The notes under the pieces: generated by a model
Seen by the model: only the letters and a program-made list of their open reading frames with translations
Database searches by the model: none
Told to the model about the DNA's origin: nothing
Shown here: positions 35,202-47,307 of the stretch, piece after piece
Layout of the letters: the number at the start of each line of letters is the position of its first letter
How positions within the stretch are numbered: the first letter of the stretch is position 1
Translations under genes and position numbers: made by a program
Assembly: GCA_029532415.1 (NCBI GenBank)
Contig: JAQOTA010000046.1
Location: forward strand, 1,922,001-1,986,000
From: Marasmius tenuissimus
Taxonomy: Eukaryota > Basidiomycota > Agaricomycetes > Agaricales > Marasmiaceae
Reading direction: 5' to 3'
Length of the DNA: 64,000 nucleotides

Positions 35202-37737
35202 TTAGTTCTTTTCATTTGGAGTTTGAGGTTTTACGCCCAGGATCTTATCAGCTTCCGGTGTACCAGCGGCCGGAATGTCATTTCTTAGGGAGACCTTGAC
35301 AGGCGAAACACCCTCGTTATAAGCCATCGCGAAGATGACATCCATATCTGGGAGAGGGTATCAACTCGGCGTCCTATCGAGACAGATGATTTTAACGTAC
35401 CTTCAAGTGACCTCCCAGCAGTTTCCGGGAAGAAGAGATATACGACGGGTATAATGAAGGCGTTTAATGCAGCGAAGACGATGTACGTCCCGTAGTCGAT
35501 GTTCTCGAATGCAGGTCCAGTGACCATAACCACTACAACGGCCAGAATGTCAGAGGTTATGTATAGATAGCAAAGATTTGACACGCACCCATAAAGTTGA
35601 ACGTCCAATTGCTAGCGGTACTCAGGGCGTTCGCCGGTCCTCGCATTCTCAGCCCAACAATCTCCGCCGGCTGTAGATCGAATACAAGTCAGCCTCGGAA
35701 CTGGCGAGGAAGCAGAATTTGATGGGTACTCACATACAACCAAGTCATACCCAACCAGCCAATGGCGAAGAAACTGTTGAAGACGAAGAGCAGAACGGCA
35801 CTGACAATCTGGGCTGCGTTGTTGCTCTTTGGCAAGCTGCCCAATATGGCCAACAAAACCATAGTCAGACATTGTCCGACTGCCCCAAACAACATCAGTT
35901 TCCGACGACCGATACGGTCGATGATGAAAATCGCGATGAGCGAGGCGAGGAAGTACTCGGTCCCATTACATGCCGCGAGGATACGGGATTTGACGTCCGA
36001 GAGGCCCAGTCGTTCGAAAAGAAGGGTCTACAACAGACATACAGCAATTCAGTCAGACGAAAGGGTAGGGCCGTGACGTCGCAGTGGAAAGACAAACAGC
36101 ATAGTAGGTGATCAAGTTGATACCAGTGATCTGTTGGAAGCACTGGACGACAATGCCCAAGGTAACTCTCCTGAAGTTTTGCGACCGACCACCAGTGAAA
36201 AGTTCGCTCAGTGACGACTTCTCTTCGAGTCCACCCTCGGTGCTGACGGCCTCCCGTATAGCATGAAATGTTTGACGTACTCCTTCGTCGGAGGTTGGCT
36301 TATCGTCTAATGCGGAGATGACAGCAAGCGCTTCAGCGGGACGACGAGCCTTGAGAAGCCTATAACAAATCTAAGATGAATGGCGGAAAGACGGGTTTGT
36401 TAGATAGGGGTGCTGACCATCGAGGGGATTCAGGTAGCTATTTTGACGCAGAGCGCGAGGTTAGTCTTGGGTGGGGAATCAAAAGATCATTCACTCACGA
36501 AAGGGATGCAGATAAGCATTACAATAGCAAAGACAATCTGGAGTGCGATGGGAGCTCGCCATTGAGACGAGTTCGTTGCCCAAAAACTGTAACCGAGCAG
36601 TCAGCAAGACCGCCCCGAGGCAACTAAAGATTGGACGACGAACAATCCAAAATCAATCCACTGGTCAGGAAGATACGGTCAGTAATGTCAACGAGGGTAC
36701 CAGAATGGGCAACGCACATATCTAGAGGAGTGGAGTTTTAGTCACTGAGGAATACAGTACAGGCTCAGAATCGGCGAGCACTCACGAAACCATGACACCG
36801 AAAGTGATTAAAGAGCCTTCCACCATAATTAAACTACCACGTTTGGCCGCGGGCGAACATTCCGCGTGATAAGAGGGTACAGTCGAGGTCTGGAATGGGC
36901 CATTTTAGTTGAAATCACCACGCCGGAGGGAGTCAAGCGAACGTTTAAACCATTCCCGACACCAGTGACCACGCGTCCAACAAGCATTTGTGCGTAGCCG
37001 TAAGAGGTCGTCTGTATTACCGCCCCGACTATCATGATGATGGCACCTGTGTGATGGCATGTCGCGTTAGACGGGAGAACACACTGGATTGGTGTACCAG
37101 CTGACCGAGGACCATCGTCTTACGCCTCCCCAGCCTGTCGCCTAGCCAAAGACACGATAGGGCGCCTATAAGACATCCAATTTCCTGACGAGAATATCAG
37201 GATAAGTCTTACAGATTTGCGATTATGACCCACATATATCGCGACCAAAAAACTCTGTAAGGTGGCGTGGTTTGGATTCCCGGCATCCTCTTTTGTTTGT
37301 GGGAATACTTTCGTGAACTATGACGAAGGTGTCAAGAGTCGGTATGGTGAAAACGCCTTCGTTGCATACCTGGGATGCCGTGAGCACTTCAGGGAAGAAT
37401 CGTTAGACGTGGAACAAGGCGGAGAGCTCGTTGCTGAAGTCAGCAGTGTACGCACATGCAGACATAACACCCTGGTCATAACTGTAAACCATCAGACACT
37501 ACGGCGAGAACGCGAACTAGAGGAATCGACATACCCGAACAGTGTGAAACCCGTTCCGCTCACGAAACTCAACGCAGCAGATAGTTTCTTTCCCCTCAGC
37601 GTCATATAGTGCTGTTGTGCCTGCTCTTCGTAGTTCGAATACTCGGAGTCTTCAAATCGTGACTCCGAGGTGAACTTCGCTCGTCCTTCATCAGTACTAT
37701 GGCTGGAATTTTTTTCGGCAGAAGGGCGGTTGCTCAT
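35202..37737 (-). CDS. Sugar porter (MFS), second copy
   Basis: About ten exons encode roughly 560 residues. After a Ser/Glu-rich cytoplasmic N-terminus (MSNRPSAEKNSSHS) come the sugar porter signatures: TGFTLFG with YDQGV-type continuation, GDRLGRRKTMVLGAIIMIVG, LVGRVVTGVGNGLN, FLPESPRWLLKARRP, CFQQITGINLITYY, DRIGRRKLMLFGAVGQCL, GLRMRGPANALSTASNW and FPETAGRSLE. Twelve membrane segments are expected in the plasma membrane. A hexose or related sugar is the probable substrate; fungal members also take quinate or disaccharides. The frame looks intact across all exons, unlike the copy at 15.4 kb, to which it is only distantly similar. The stop follows PQTPNEKN. Confidence 0.88.
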
Positions 37738-38889
37738 CGTGGCGTCGTGTGGGGGAGTCGTAAAGCTGACGCGGGGGTGGGGAAGACGACGTATGTTTGA
37801 GCCGCTCCATCGTTCTTTTTATAGATCCCCTTGAGTTCCCTCTGGTGCCCTACATATCCGGATCGCCGTGATCGACGGGTACATGTCCATCTCTTCTACA
37901 AATTCGTGAGAAGGTGGAGCCAAATTGACCATGCAAGCGATGCAACTCGGAAGTTGACAGTGGGTGCTCTTGACGCCCCCCCTCTATCGACCCTCGCGAA
38001 ATACGGCTATCAAGTTTTGCTGTGGAGAAGGAGAGGAATCTTCCGTTTCAGAGAACGTGGACTGTGCTGAATGCAAAAAAATAATGATAATGAAAGAGTT
38101 TGGACCACGCCGCCACGGGAAGAAAGAACAGAAACGGGGTGGCAGTATGCAGCGCTCAACTTCCGGGCACTCCACTTTTTTCAAGTTGACGTCAAGTAGA
38201 CCATGCTGCCGATGAATGAGGGTGCTCTCTAGAGCCCGAATGGCACCGCGGTCCGCTGGCACGTACATAGTACAGCATAATCCTGTTCTGAACTGCAACT
38301 CTGGAGTCGTAGAAACATGAATGAGGCACCACTTTCCAATCACATGCAAGGAAATATAAGCTCACCGTCCGTATTGGTAGCACTGCTAACAAGACCAGTA
38401 TCATCCTAGGTTCCCAAGTGCATCAAATTCCGGGTGGTGGTCTGCCGTGATTCCGTTCGGGATTGGAAGCGGGAAACAGGAGGAATACAAGGGGCACTCT
38501 GGCTGGCGCGGGCCGCGTTGGGCCCTGTTGGGCTCTGTTAGGCCGCGTTCGCCGTTTGGTAAGGCCAGTTCTGCTCGTGGAGTCCAGTGGGCGCGAAGAG
38601 GAAGAAGATTGAAGCCAGTATTCCGTCAACACTGGTGTGACGTCATAGAAGTGGCACAACTTCGGATTCCAGATTCACAGCGCCTGGACGTACTTAGCTG
38701 GACGTCTCTGGTTTGAATTTCTGGATTCCGGAGAGGCCTGTTCCAAGTCCTTCCATCCGTAAGCCGTCTTCATTGCAAGAGTGGGTTGATGCTTGATATT
38801 CAGATTTCTAGTCATCACCATCGACGTCCTCGTTTCCTTGGCTTGGTCTCGCACTAGGAAGACAATCGTTCCCTGTAGCTCACCAACAG
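37738..38889. other. Intergenic
   Basis: The promoter of the sugar porter is at the left. The rest, up to the glyoxal oxidase relic, has no recognisable gene. A short G/C-rich stretch near 38505-38560 repeats GGGC and GGCC blocks. The downstream part of the relic may extend to about 38.7 kb but is too degraded to follow. Confidence 0.45.
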
Positions 38890-39235
38890 GCGCAGTACCA
38901 TGATGCAGGGATTTGAAGGATTGGGTGTTGCCTATGTCGCCATCGATAATCAGAACGGACCCGTTCAGCAACATAGCAGCGGGAGGATACCATCGGGATC
39001 CGGAGGGAACTTCGCAATGACAGTACCTGACGGCAATCTATCGCACGGAAGAGCCTAGAAGAGCGCCATCCGACCGGCGTAGTAGAGTGGAACGCCACGA
39101 AGACTGGTTCTATCGACTTTGGGGGGAAGCGCGTATATTCAGGCACTTTAGAACACGAAGAGTTCGTTTTGACGTGCATTTGTCGCCACACTAGGAATTG
39201 CGAATGAGACCAAAATCAAGTCCAAAGGCACCTGT
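38890..39235 (-). pseudogene. Glyoxal oxidase relic
   Basis: On the minus strand, two decayed blocks match the catalytic part of the glyoxal oxidase at 25.2-29.4 kb. Around 39150-39230 the frame reads LDLILVSFAIPSVWRQMHVK, against ELDLTLTHNFSATWREMHVK in the intact gene, followed by a Cys near the radical-cofactor position. Around 38900-39005, in another frame, it reads SRWYPPAAMLLNGSVLIIDG, then DIGNTQ, against GRWYPTAAMLPNGTILIVGG. The segment between is shortened and frame-shifted. No further exons, signal peptide or WSC module can be found nearby. It is a dead fragment of a paralogous gene. Confidence 0.8.
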
Positions 39236-40316
39236 GAGGTATCATATATCAATGCCAGAATTAAGTTATATCGTTCTCAAGGATGGGATGGAATTCAAAC
39301 CGAGCTCAGCTTTGCCCGAAAATGAATTATCTGTCATCGCTTAAGATTATGACTATATGGGAAACCACAACTGTAACCGAGAGATGGGTGAGATGCCAGA
39401 CTCGAATGCACAAGTAGGACGTACCTGGGTCCCACAAACACAGAACGGCAAGACAAGACATTGAAGAACGATCTCAGGACCGAGAAACCAGAGATGCCAG
39501 CATATAAGTGTATACATGAGCGCAGCACGACAACGAAGCCCCACCTTGAGCTTGAACATTTGAACGCCTACACCACATCGTCGACCTCTCGTGATTCAAC
39601 GAAGCCACAGTACTGGCATCCTCACTGGCGAGCGCAACCGACGGGGAATTGTGGCGCGAATCGTTCATTTATGATCGCAATTTGTAACCATGTCTGTGTC
39701 GATACCGATTGATTTGGAGAATGTGGCATATACTACTCATTGGGGTTGATGAAGGAGTGGGATAAACAAGGGATGAATCATGAATACGAACTTCTCGAGT
39801 GCGATGAGGTAGCATTTGTTCTAGGCCAAAGCTAAAGAACATATTCGGCGCTGTTAGTTGATTATTTGTGCCACATGAGTACCAGAGTCCGTCTGCTCAG
39901 TCGTGAGTCACACCAGGAGGGAGGATTGGAGGTGGTGGTTCGGATTGAAGTCATGGGCGCCAGTGTCATGGACGCGTCTCGGCTAGCAGTGGGCGCTTAT
40001 TGGGAAGCCATAGGAATGAGTCAAGCGGATAACCTTCAAACTTCAAGGGCGCGGAGGAGTACTGACATTGAATTGTACCAACAAACAGTTAAATACAATA
40101 ATACTAAGTCCATGTAGTTATACAAGAGGAAATTATGCAAGCTATGGTATGAAGTCTATGTGAGTATTTTGCAAGCTACCACTGCTATGGGCCACAATGT
40201 TCTATTGGTAGTACCCGAAGCAACCCAGAATGTAGTCCAAGGAGAGAAGTCAACCAAAGAATGTACATTTCGAAGGAATGGAAGGGGAGAGATTTCATGA
40301 TATACTGAGAAAGTTC
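39236..40316. other. Intergenic
   Basis: No gene is supported here. It covers the upstream side of the glyoxal oxidase relic and the 3' flank of the GT2 gene. Short frames have no homology. More relic exons may be present but are unrecognisable by eye. Confidence 0.4.
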
Positions 40317-43300
40317 TCAGTAAGAGAAGATCATCAGCCAGGGGTTGAGAACGACCTATGGAGAGGGCGTCAGATACCACGGAAAAAAGGGACGGGATTA
40401 GGACGTACAGGGAATAGCAGGTGTCCGGCTGTGACAATTCTGAGGATCTAGGTTAGAAACGCGAAAGGATCGGCTGAGAACACGTCGATACTCACGCTAG
40501 TGGTACTATAACGGCCCAAGATGTTGAGGGTATGCGCCACCCATCGGGTACAAACGGCAACGACAGAATGACCATCGCGGCGATGGAAAGCATTCCTATG
40601 ATGATGATGTGCCAGTATCGCTTCCAGATACGAGGCACCTCGATGAAGAAGTTGGAACGTTCAACTTCCTTCTTTGTAGCCTCCCATTTGATATTGTACG
40701 AGAACATATGCGCAAGCAGAGCAGCAGTGAGATGAACGCTCAGGCCACCAAAGAAGAAGAAGCTGATAACGAAACACTGGTCAGTCGGATGTAGTAGGAT
40801 ATGATACGGAGGAACGTACAAGAATGGTACCCAAGTCATGTTTTCGATGAACGAAGACATGATGTTGCGATGCCCCAGTCGGTATTCGAGGATGGTAAAC
40901 CCGATGTTTCCTGCACCGGGAAAGACGACCGTGCAGGCCAGCCAGATCTCGAAACTCTTCAAATAAAAACCGTCCACCTCAAGTGCCCACCCCAGTACCA
41001 AGTAGTTCAAGAGTGAGAGAAGGGCAGATGCGGCGATACCGTAGTACGAGAACATGTACGCCATCATGGAAATCTTGTAATGGACTGGCGCACCAGACCA
41101 AATGAATGTTCGCAATTGTTTGGTGATGGGACCCAGGCGCCACCATTGGACGAGGGGGTTGAAGAGGAGTTCATTGCATCCTAGGAAACGATTAGGGTAA
41201 AGTCGAGCCCAGCCGACATCGTGCGAAACGTACCGTATGAATATTTCTGCCAACGGTTCAACTCATCATCAACCGTGAGTGAAACCCCCTCCTTGAAACC
41301 GCCTTCGGAGTACGTAGACCACCGAATAATATATCCCTTCAACTGTACAGGAGTCAGTTATGTCAAGAGATGGAATGATCAAGACGTACCTGGAGACGCA
41401 GGGCCATGTCGAAATCTTCTGATACGTTCGACTCAGACCATAGTTTCTTGACGCCATCATCCGGATCGATGAATGCCGCATCCTGGATAGCCGACCATCG
41501 AAGGAAAGCGTTATGCCCGACAAACGGAGCGACCTCTCCGTTTGCGCAACTCATCGAGATGCACTTGTTGATACGGCGAGTGAAATGCGCGATACCGTTC
41601 TCGAAGAAATGATAGGCGACCTGCATGACATCTATTCACAGGTCATATTCAAGTCAGCAGATATGTCAAGCGACGGAGATAAGTTGCAACACAGCTTACC
41701 GGATTCGTGTTGGATGATAGCTACGTCTGGGCACTCGGCGAGTTCACGCGCAGCATCTCTGAAACAGTCCTGATGAAAGGGAGGTGAGTTGACTTGGCAT
41801 CTTTGGTTGGTAAAGTTCAGACTCGCCTCGGGTACGATGGTGTCCGAGTCGACGATCAGAATCACATCACCCATCCGTAAAGATTTAGCGTTGCAAGCCC
41901 AAGGTTTCCATTTCTTCCCGTTTTCCTCGTAAATTTCTTCGATCGCAAGGTTGAGCGCCTGATCTTCCAAAGAGAGGCCATTGAGTAGTGCCGTTCCGGA
42001 CTTTTCCTGATTCTCGAGTTCGATGATCTTCTTCTCCATCCTGAGGGACAGAGCCAAGCCGTAGTTCATGTTCGAGGCTTTCTTGAAACGACCAGCACGC
42101 TTAAAGCCATCAGGTTCGTTCGAATGGCCAGGTCGAGCAACCCAGCCGATGTTATGATCAGAGTAGAACTGAATCCGTTTCTCTCGCTCCTCGGGACTGA
42201 TAAGCTGGAGACCATCGTCGTGCACGAAGATTGCCGACGTTCCGCCTTGACGAGCGTATGTCTGCATGGCTTTCTTGAGGGAAAGGACGGACGGTGTACT
42301 GGAAGAAGAATTGTATCAGTAAATAGATCACATCGGAAACTCCAACACCCCCATCACTCACATCGTCTCTTCCAGACTCTCTTTGTAAACCGGGAGTTCT
42401 ATCGTCACATGCGGTAGGTGTGCATCGACCTCTGGGTTGGGTTCAGGAGCTATCGCGGAATAGTACCTGGAGTTTTCATGGTACTGGGCCACCGGTCCGA
42501 TGCTAACGATAAGATGGTCAGAACACATAACACAGGGGTCGAAAGGAGAAACCAAGACGCACACAAACGAGATGTTCGTCACGATCTGGAGAGCGAAGAA
42601 CTTTCGGAAGACCCAGATGAGTGAATCCGCACGCAAGCATTCGAAAGTCAACTAACTCACCAAGGACACGCAGCATAGGAAAGGGCTGGCAGCGAGTAAC
42701 GCAAACCTTGTGGTACCGTTGTCGAGCCTCCATTCTTGCAGAAGTACCGAAAGACCACTCCCCACAAAGACTACGTATGAAGCATCAGTAAGCGCTATGA
42801 ACCACAACCCGATCAAGGCTTACACAACGACAACGCAGCTCCGAAACCACCGTAGAAAGGAGCGTACAAGCGAATTGGCCTTTGCTGTTTAGTGCCCTTC
42901 TCAACGTCAGAGTTTGCCACGGGGCTCTTCTTCTGAAGCTTCCAGCTCCAGTTCCATCGTGACTTCTTCGGCGTCTCTTTCGGACCAGCTGCGACGGTGG
43001 CGGAATCTTCTAACCGCGTGGGTTCCTTCTCCGTGAGATTTATGTCTGAAGGTGCTGATGACGGAGCTATGGACGCTGACCCCGAGGTCAGACCGGATGA
43101 TGACGAGGGGACACTGCGAGACCGCCAGACGAGTTTGATGAGCTTGGATTCGAACTCGGAACACAGGTCGACAATGTTGTCCAGATTATCAGACCACACG
43201 ACTAGCACGCGCTCATCGCGCTGCGACGGGTGTGAACATGGTGAAAAAGAAGTTTAAAAACTCAATAGACTCACCACGAAGGCACCACATTGCTCTTTGT

Positions 43301-43740
43301 CCGCGTCGGCTAAATGGCTCATCGTCTCGAGTATCTGGATCCGGGTTCGAGCATCAAGGTATAAGGCATCGGAGTCCTCGTTTCTGTGGAAGAACCTTAA
43401 GGTAAGCCCTCGATATAGAAGCAATCAGCACGTACGCCGTCGATAGAGCAGCATGAACGGCTGCGCTACGGAGTTTGATGGCGACCAAGGGTTGAGGGTA
43501 CGAACAGCCGTCTCAAATGGGATCAAGAATCGATTCTCATATGGGAACGACCGAAATTGACCGGGTTCCAGACGAAGACAGACACCAGCTGAAACGTTCT
43601 CAGCGCTGGGTTTGAACCAGGCGTCTCCTTGGGTCTATCGTGATGAGAAGAATGAGCGATGATGAATAAACAACGAGCCGGAAGACACTCACACGCGCCC
43701 ATAGGAAGTGAAGGACGGCGTCGTAATTATCGTAGTCCAT
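40317..43740 (-). CDS. GT2 transmembrane glycosyltransferase (ZtGT2-like)
   Basis: About fourteen exons encode some 870 residues. It starts MDYDNYDAVLHFLWAR. The N-terminal third is soluble and Ser/Thr-rich; two membrane segments follow (FVGSGLSVLL and FFALQIVTNISFV), then the family 2 glycosyltransferase domain and more membrane segments at the C-terminus. Catalytic signatures are visible: VTIELPVYKESLEET, FVHDDGLQ, the DxD-type VILIVDSDTIVPEDCFRDAA, ESNVSEDFDMALRLQLKGY and the (Q/R)xxRW-type DELNRWQKYSYGCNELLF. It matches the fungal family that includes Zymoseptoria GT2/TFT1, needed for hyphal extension on solid surfaces and outer wall structure. The polysaccharide made is not known. The stop follows NPWLMIFSY. 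Confidence in the family is high; small N-terminal exons are less certain. Confidence 0.88.
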
Positions 43741-46700
43741 GACCCTCTAGAAAAGACCGATTTGAAGCTGAAAGAGAGGGAGGGAGACCCGACGCGTGAA
43801 CCTCGAAGGGCGGTGATTCCAGGAGAGGTGAAGATGCGATGGCAAAGGGGATCATTTAAGAAGAATCGGATATCAGTCTTCCAGGGGAGTTCCTGCAAAG
43901 CAACAAGTGAAGACAGGCTTCATGGGATCATCGGAATGGAATATTTTCTGACAGGCCGGGCACGAACCTTCGGCAAGTCGAGGTACGTTGCTCCCGCATG
44001 TGAGTTAGGCCAGGTTCAATCAAACTGATTAAGCCCTGAGCCGATACGATCTTGGAACTTTGTGATTCGATGATACCAGATGGCTTTCCCTCCGTCCAAT
44101 AACAGCACGGCTACCACGGCGAATTTTACTGGCTCGAGAATACGGGTTGTACTGCCGTAAGTTGAGAGTTTCAAAATCCCATACTTCCTCGGAACGCAAG
44201 AATTATTTTCAGAGCTCCTGTTGATACCCCATCAAGACTGAGAGGGCGGCCTATGGGACGCTCGAGGCCACGAGAGCGAGCCAAGCCTGGCGGGTTCCTT
44301 CAGCCTTCAGTACCGAAGAAATGCGGAAATGATGTTGCCTGGGTTCATTATGTCCTGATATATGAAATCTCCCACGAGAGATTTAACCCTCCGTATCAAG
44401 ATCTTGACAGGTATTTTCTCAGTGGTGGCAGGAAAAACATGTAGCAGAAGAAAGCGAAAGTACCTGGGCGATGACAACGAGGCGATAGACAGATATGTTG
44501 AAAGTTTCGTGACGTGACTGCGTGGTGGCGCGAACCTCGATTTCAAGCGGAGTTCAAAGTCCCACAATGAGCTCAGCGAGACCTTAGATTGCTCAACTCG
44601 ACCAGGAAAAGTCGTCAAAGTGTTGTATTTCTCCCTTGATACGATAAGTATGAGAGGAGAAATGCAAAGTCTCGTAAAGCCCAGCTGTTTCCAACTGGGA
44701 TGATAGGGGATTCAGGTTGAAACTTGAAAATGACGCGCCCGGGTGCAGTCAGTGAATGGTTATGGCCTAGTACGGACGATAAGGCCTTCGTCTACGTGAG
44801 TCGACACGAGTAATACTGAGATACACAGGCACACAGAGTAGATAACAAGGAGACTGACCTCCTTTGATAGCAGAGAAACGACCAACTCGAGTTGAATCAT
44901 CTCTTGAACAAGACCCGCAGCGAACGGCATTGTGGAGGAGTGTAGTCAGAGTCGTCGCGCTCGGGAGTATATAACAACCCGAAATGAAAGCTTGGTTGCC
45001 TCTAGAGACTGACGTCTTTTCATTTGAGGTTGCAGTTAGAGCCCGAGACTCTGCTATCGTTAGTGCTATGAAACAGATACTCACTATTTTTACCCCTCAA
45101 GGACTCCCACTGAACGGTAGAATTCTCAGGACAGGAACCCCTCTCTAAAGAACGATAACGGCGAGGGCATTCATTCAGCCTGTATATGGGCGTAGAGTAA
45201 TGAACAAAGATAAAGAAGCTGATATTGCGTGGTTCCCATTCAGGAGGCGCACCGTAGATTGTTGAGGTCGATAAGTGAATATATCAATGTCATCGAATCG
45301 TCACAGCTGCATTGGGCGAGAGGCACATTGTCCCAAGAGTAGCTGAAAGACCGAAACCAAAGAGAAGCGACCACGATAGGAGGACAAACGGACTATTGGT
45401 GGACGAACTGGGTTAGATATTCAACACATTCGTTGATGACTCACTTTCGAAGCGACGATACACGCTTTGCTGCAAGCTTTCTCGCCTTCTAAGCCACCCT
45501 CGACCGACGAGAGGTGGGATGCACAGACGTCATACAATTCATCCAGGATCCTGGCCTCCGTGATTTTGTGATGAGGACCGGTTCCTTGGCGAATGCCTTA
45601 AGGGCACCTCATTGGTTCCCTAAGGAGACTCGGTATAGATAGACAAGGTTCATGGGAATGATTGGGTCCGATTCTATCCAAATTTGTAAGTGATTGTCGT
45701 CTCGCATTCGGACATCTCGGGTGGATTGGTCACTGAATGCTTCTCGAGGGCCATCGAGCGGCGGCTCTGCTTCAATGTTCTCCTGCAACCGCTCTATAGC
45801 CCCGAGAAGATTACCTCTGTCAGTAAAGAGCATTGCCGCGACATAGCACGCACCTGCGAAAATATCCTATCTGATTCTTATAATTCTGGAAGGCCGAGTC
45901 AACGTTTTGAGCACATATAATTCGACCGGTCCCTGCGTATGAACGCAAAACCCTCCGTTGGTTCATGGGAATACGATGACAATGCGAAAGCCGCTCTTTG
46001 CAGATTGAGCCGTGTGTTCACTGTCGTGACAATCCTTGGTCAAGGGTAGCTTTCTTGATTTCTCACGGTCGTGTCTTTATTCCCTCCCGCGAACATTCGG
46101 AAGTTCCTGAAAGCAGGACTTTCTTTTCGTGGTTCTTATGTTCCTCCGTCACGTTCCTGCTTGATTCCGAACTCTGGAATCACCGCCTGACGCTTTCTGA
46201 CGCCTCATGTCCGCAGCATGTCGCCCACTGCATATGGCCCATGGGCCGATTGTTCACAACTTTCCCGTGTTCTCGCTTGTTATGAGTCCAGACGGCCTGG
46301 AAGACCTGTCCCGGAACGAAGACAATCATTTAATTTGGCGCGGGGCCGCTTGATGAGCTTGGGATAATCTTGGAGTTCGTCCTTGGGACCTTTTAGGACC
46401 CTCAACCTGCACAATCTGTGCCTATGCCCTTCAACAACCGCACCGGGCGTCATGCATTCATGTAGGAACACATTCCTGCTTTCTAAACCGGTATTTCATT
46501 CACGTCTCTTCCCCTTGTCTCGTTATCAGTTATGTACATAGTACAACAGAAGATGACTTGTGAAGTGCTACCTTTACACACAGACAACACACAGGTTCAT
46601 TCCTGACGTATCATTCTGCCAACCCATCCCGAGCCCATTCAGGACCCAGTCCTGTTTTCCGAAGCAACGCGTGGAACTTGATAGAAATCACATATTGCAG

Positions 46701-47307
46701 GAACAGGTCTGTCATAGAGTTATCTGATCGTCAGCAACTTCTCTTCATCCGCGTTCGCTCGCTCCGGGTTTCGGTTTAGGCAAAGCACAGTCGGATCCCT
46801 GTGATGACTGTGATAGAGTTTAGAGTTTTCGACTCTCGGGATCTCCTCGAGCATCCAGCTAGCTCATCAACACAACAGCACCGGCATGTTCAATACCAGC
46901 CATCTCAAAGGCTGAGGAAAAGATAGTGCGGCCGAGGTAAGCAAGTTCAAGTCCCTAATTACACCGTTCCGAAGATAACGTTAATTTAATTTGGACCGTG
47001 TGCAAATGTGCAGATGCAAGAAAAAGATCGTTCTCTTAGATCGTTTGCCTTTCCCGGTTCCCATCAATGTCGAGAGCAAGGCAAGGTACTGATGGTGCAA
47101 TTTTGTCACTCAAACCAGGACCTTGACCTTGAGGGCAGCAGCTGACAGCACGAACGGTGGGTTCGGCTGTATCATCGTGTATGAAGCTGGGAACAGAGCT
47201 GACCAGACTCAGTGCGTCCCTTCTTAAAAGGCGCTCGTGATATCTCCCCAACTTGATCTCCCGCCGCATCCTGTCTACCACCGCGCCTTCCCTTCATTTC
47301 TCTCGAA
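43741..47307. other. Gene-poor 3.6 kb region
   Basis: The promoter of the GT2 gene lies at the left and that of the GH16 gene at the right. In between only short frames occur on both strands, up to about 105 codons, none with a recognisable domain or with consistent splice sites. No TIRs, LTRs or tandem repeats could be matched by eye. Possibly degraded sequence. Confidence 0.4.

Noticed and set aside
43130..43165. tRNA-like B box (GGATTCGAACTC)
   Set aside because: It lies within the GT2 coding exon and no cloverleaf can be drawn around it.
31340..46240. Shared GGCCATATGCAGT at about 31360 and 46240 as ends of a dispersed repeat
   Set aside because: The identity does not extend beyond about 13 bases, so chance is sufficient.
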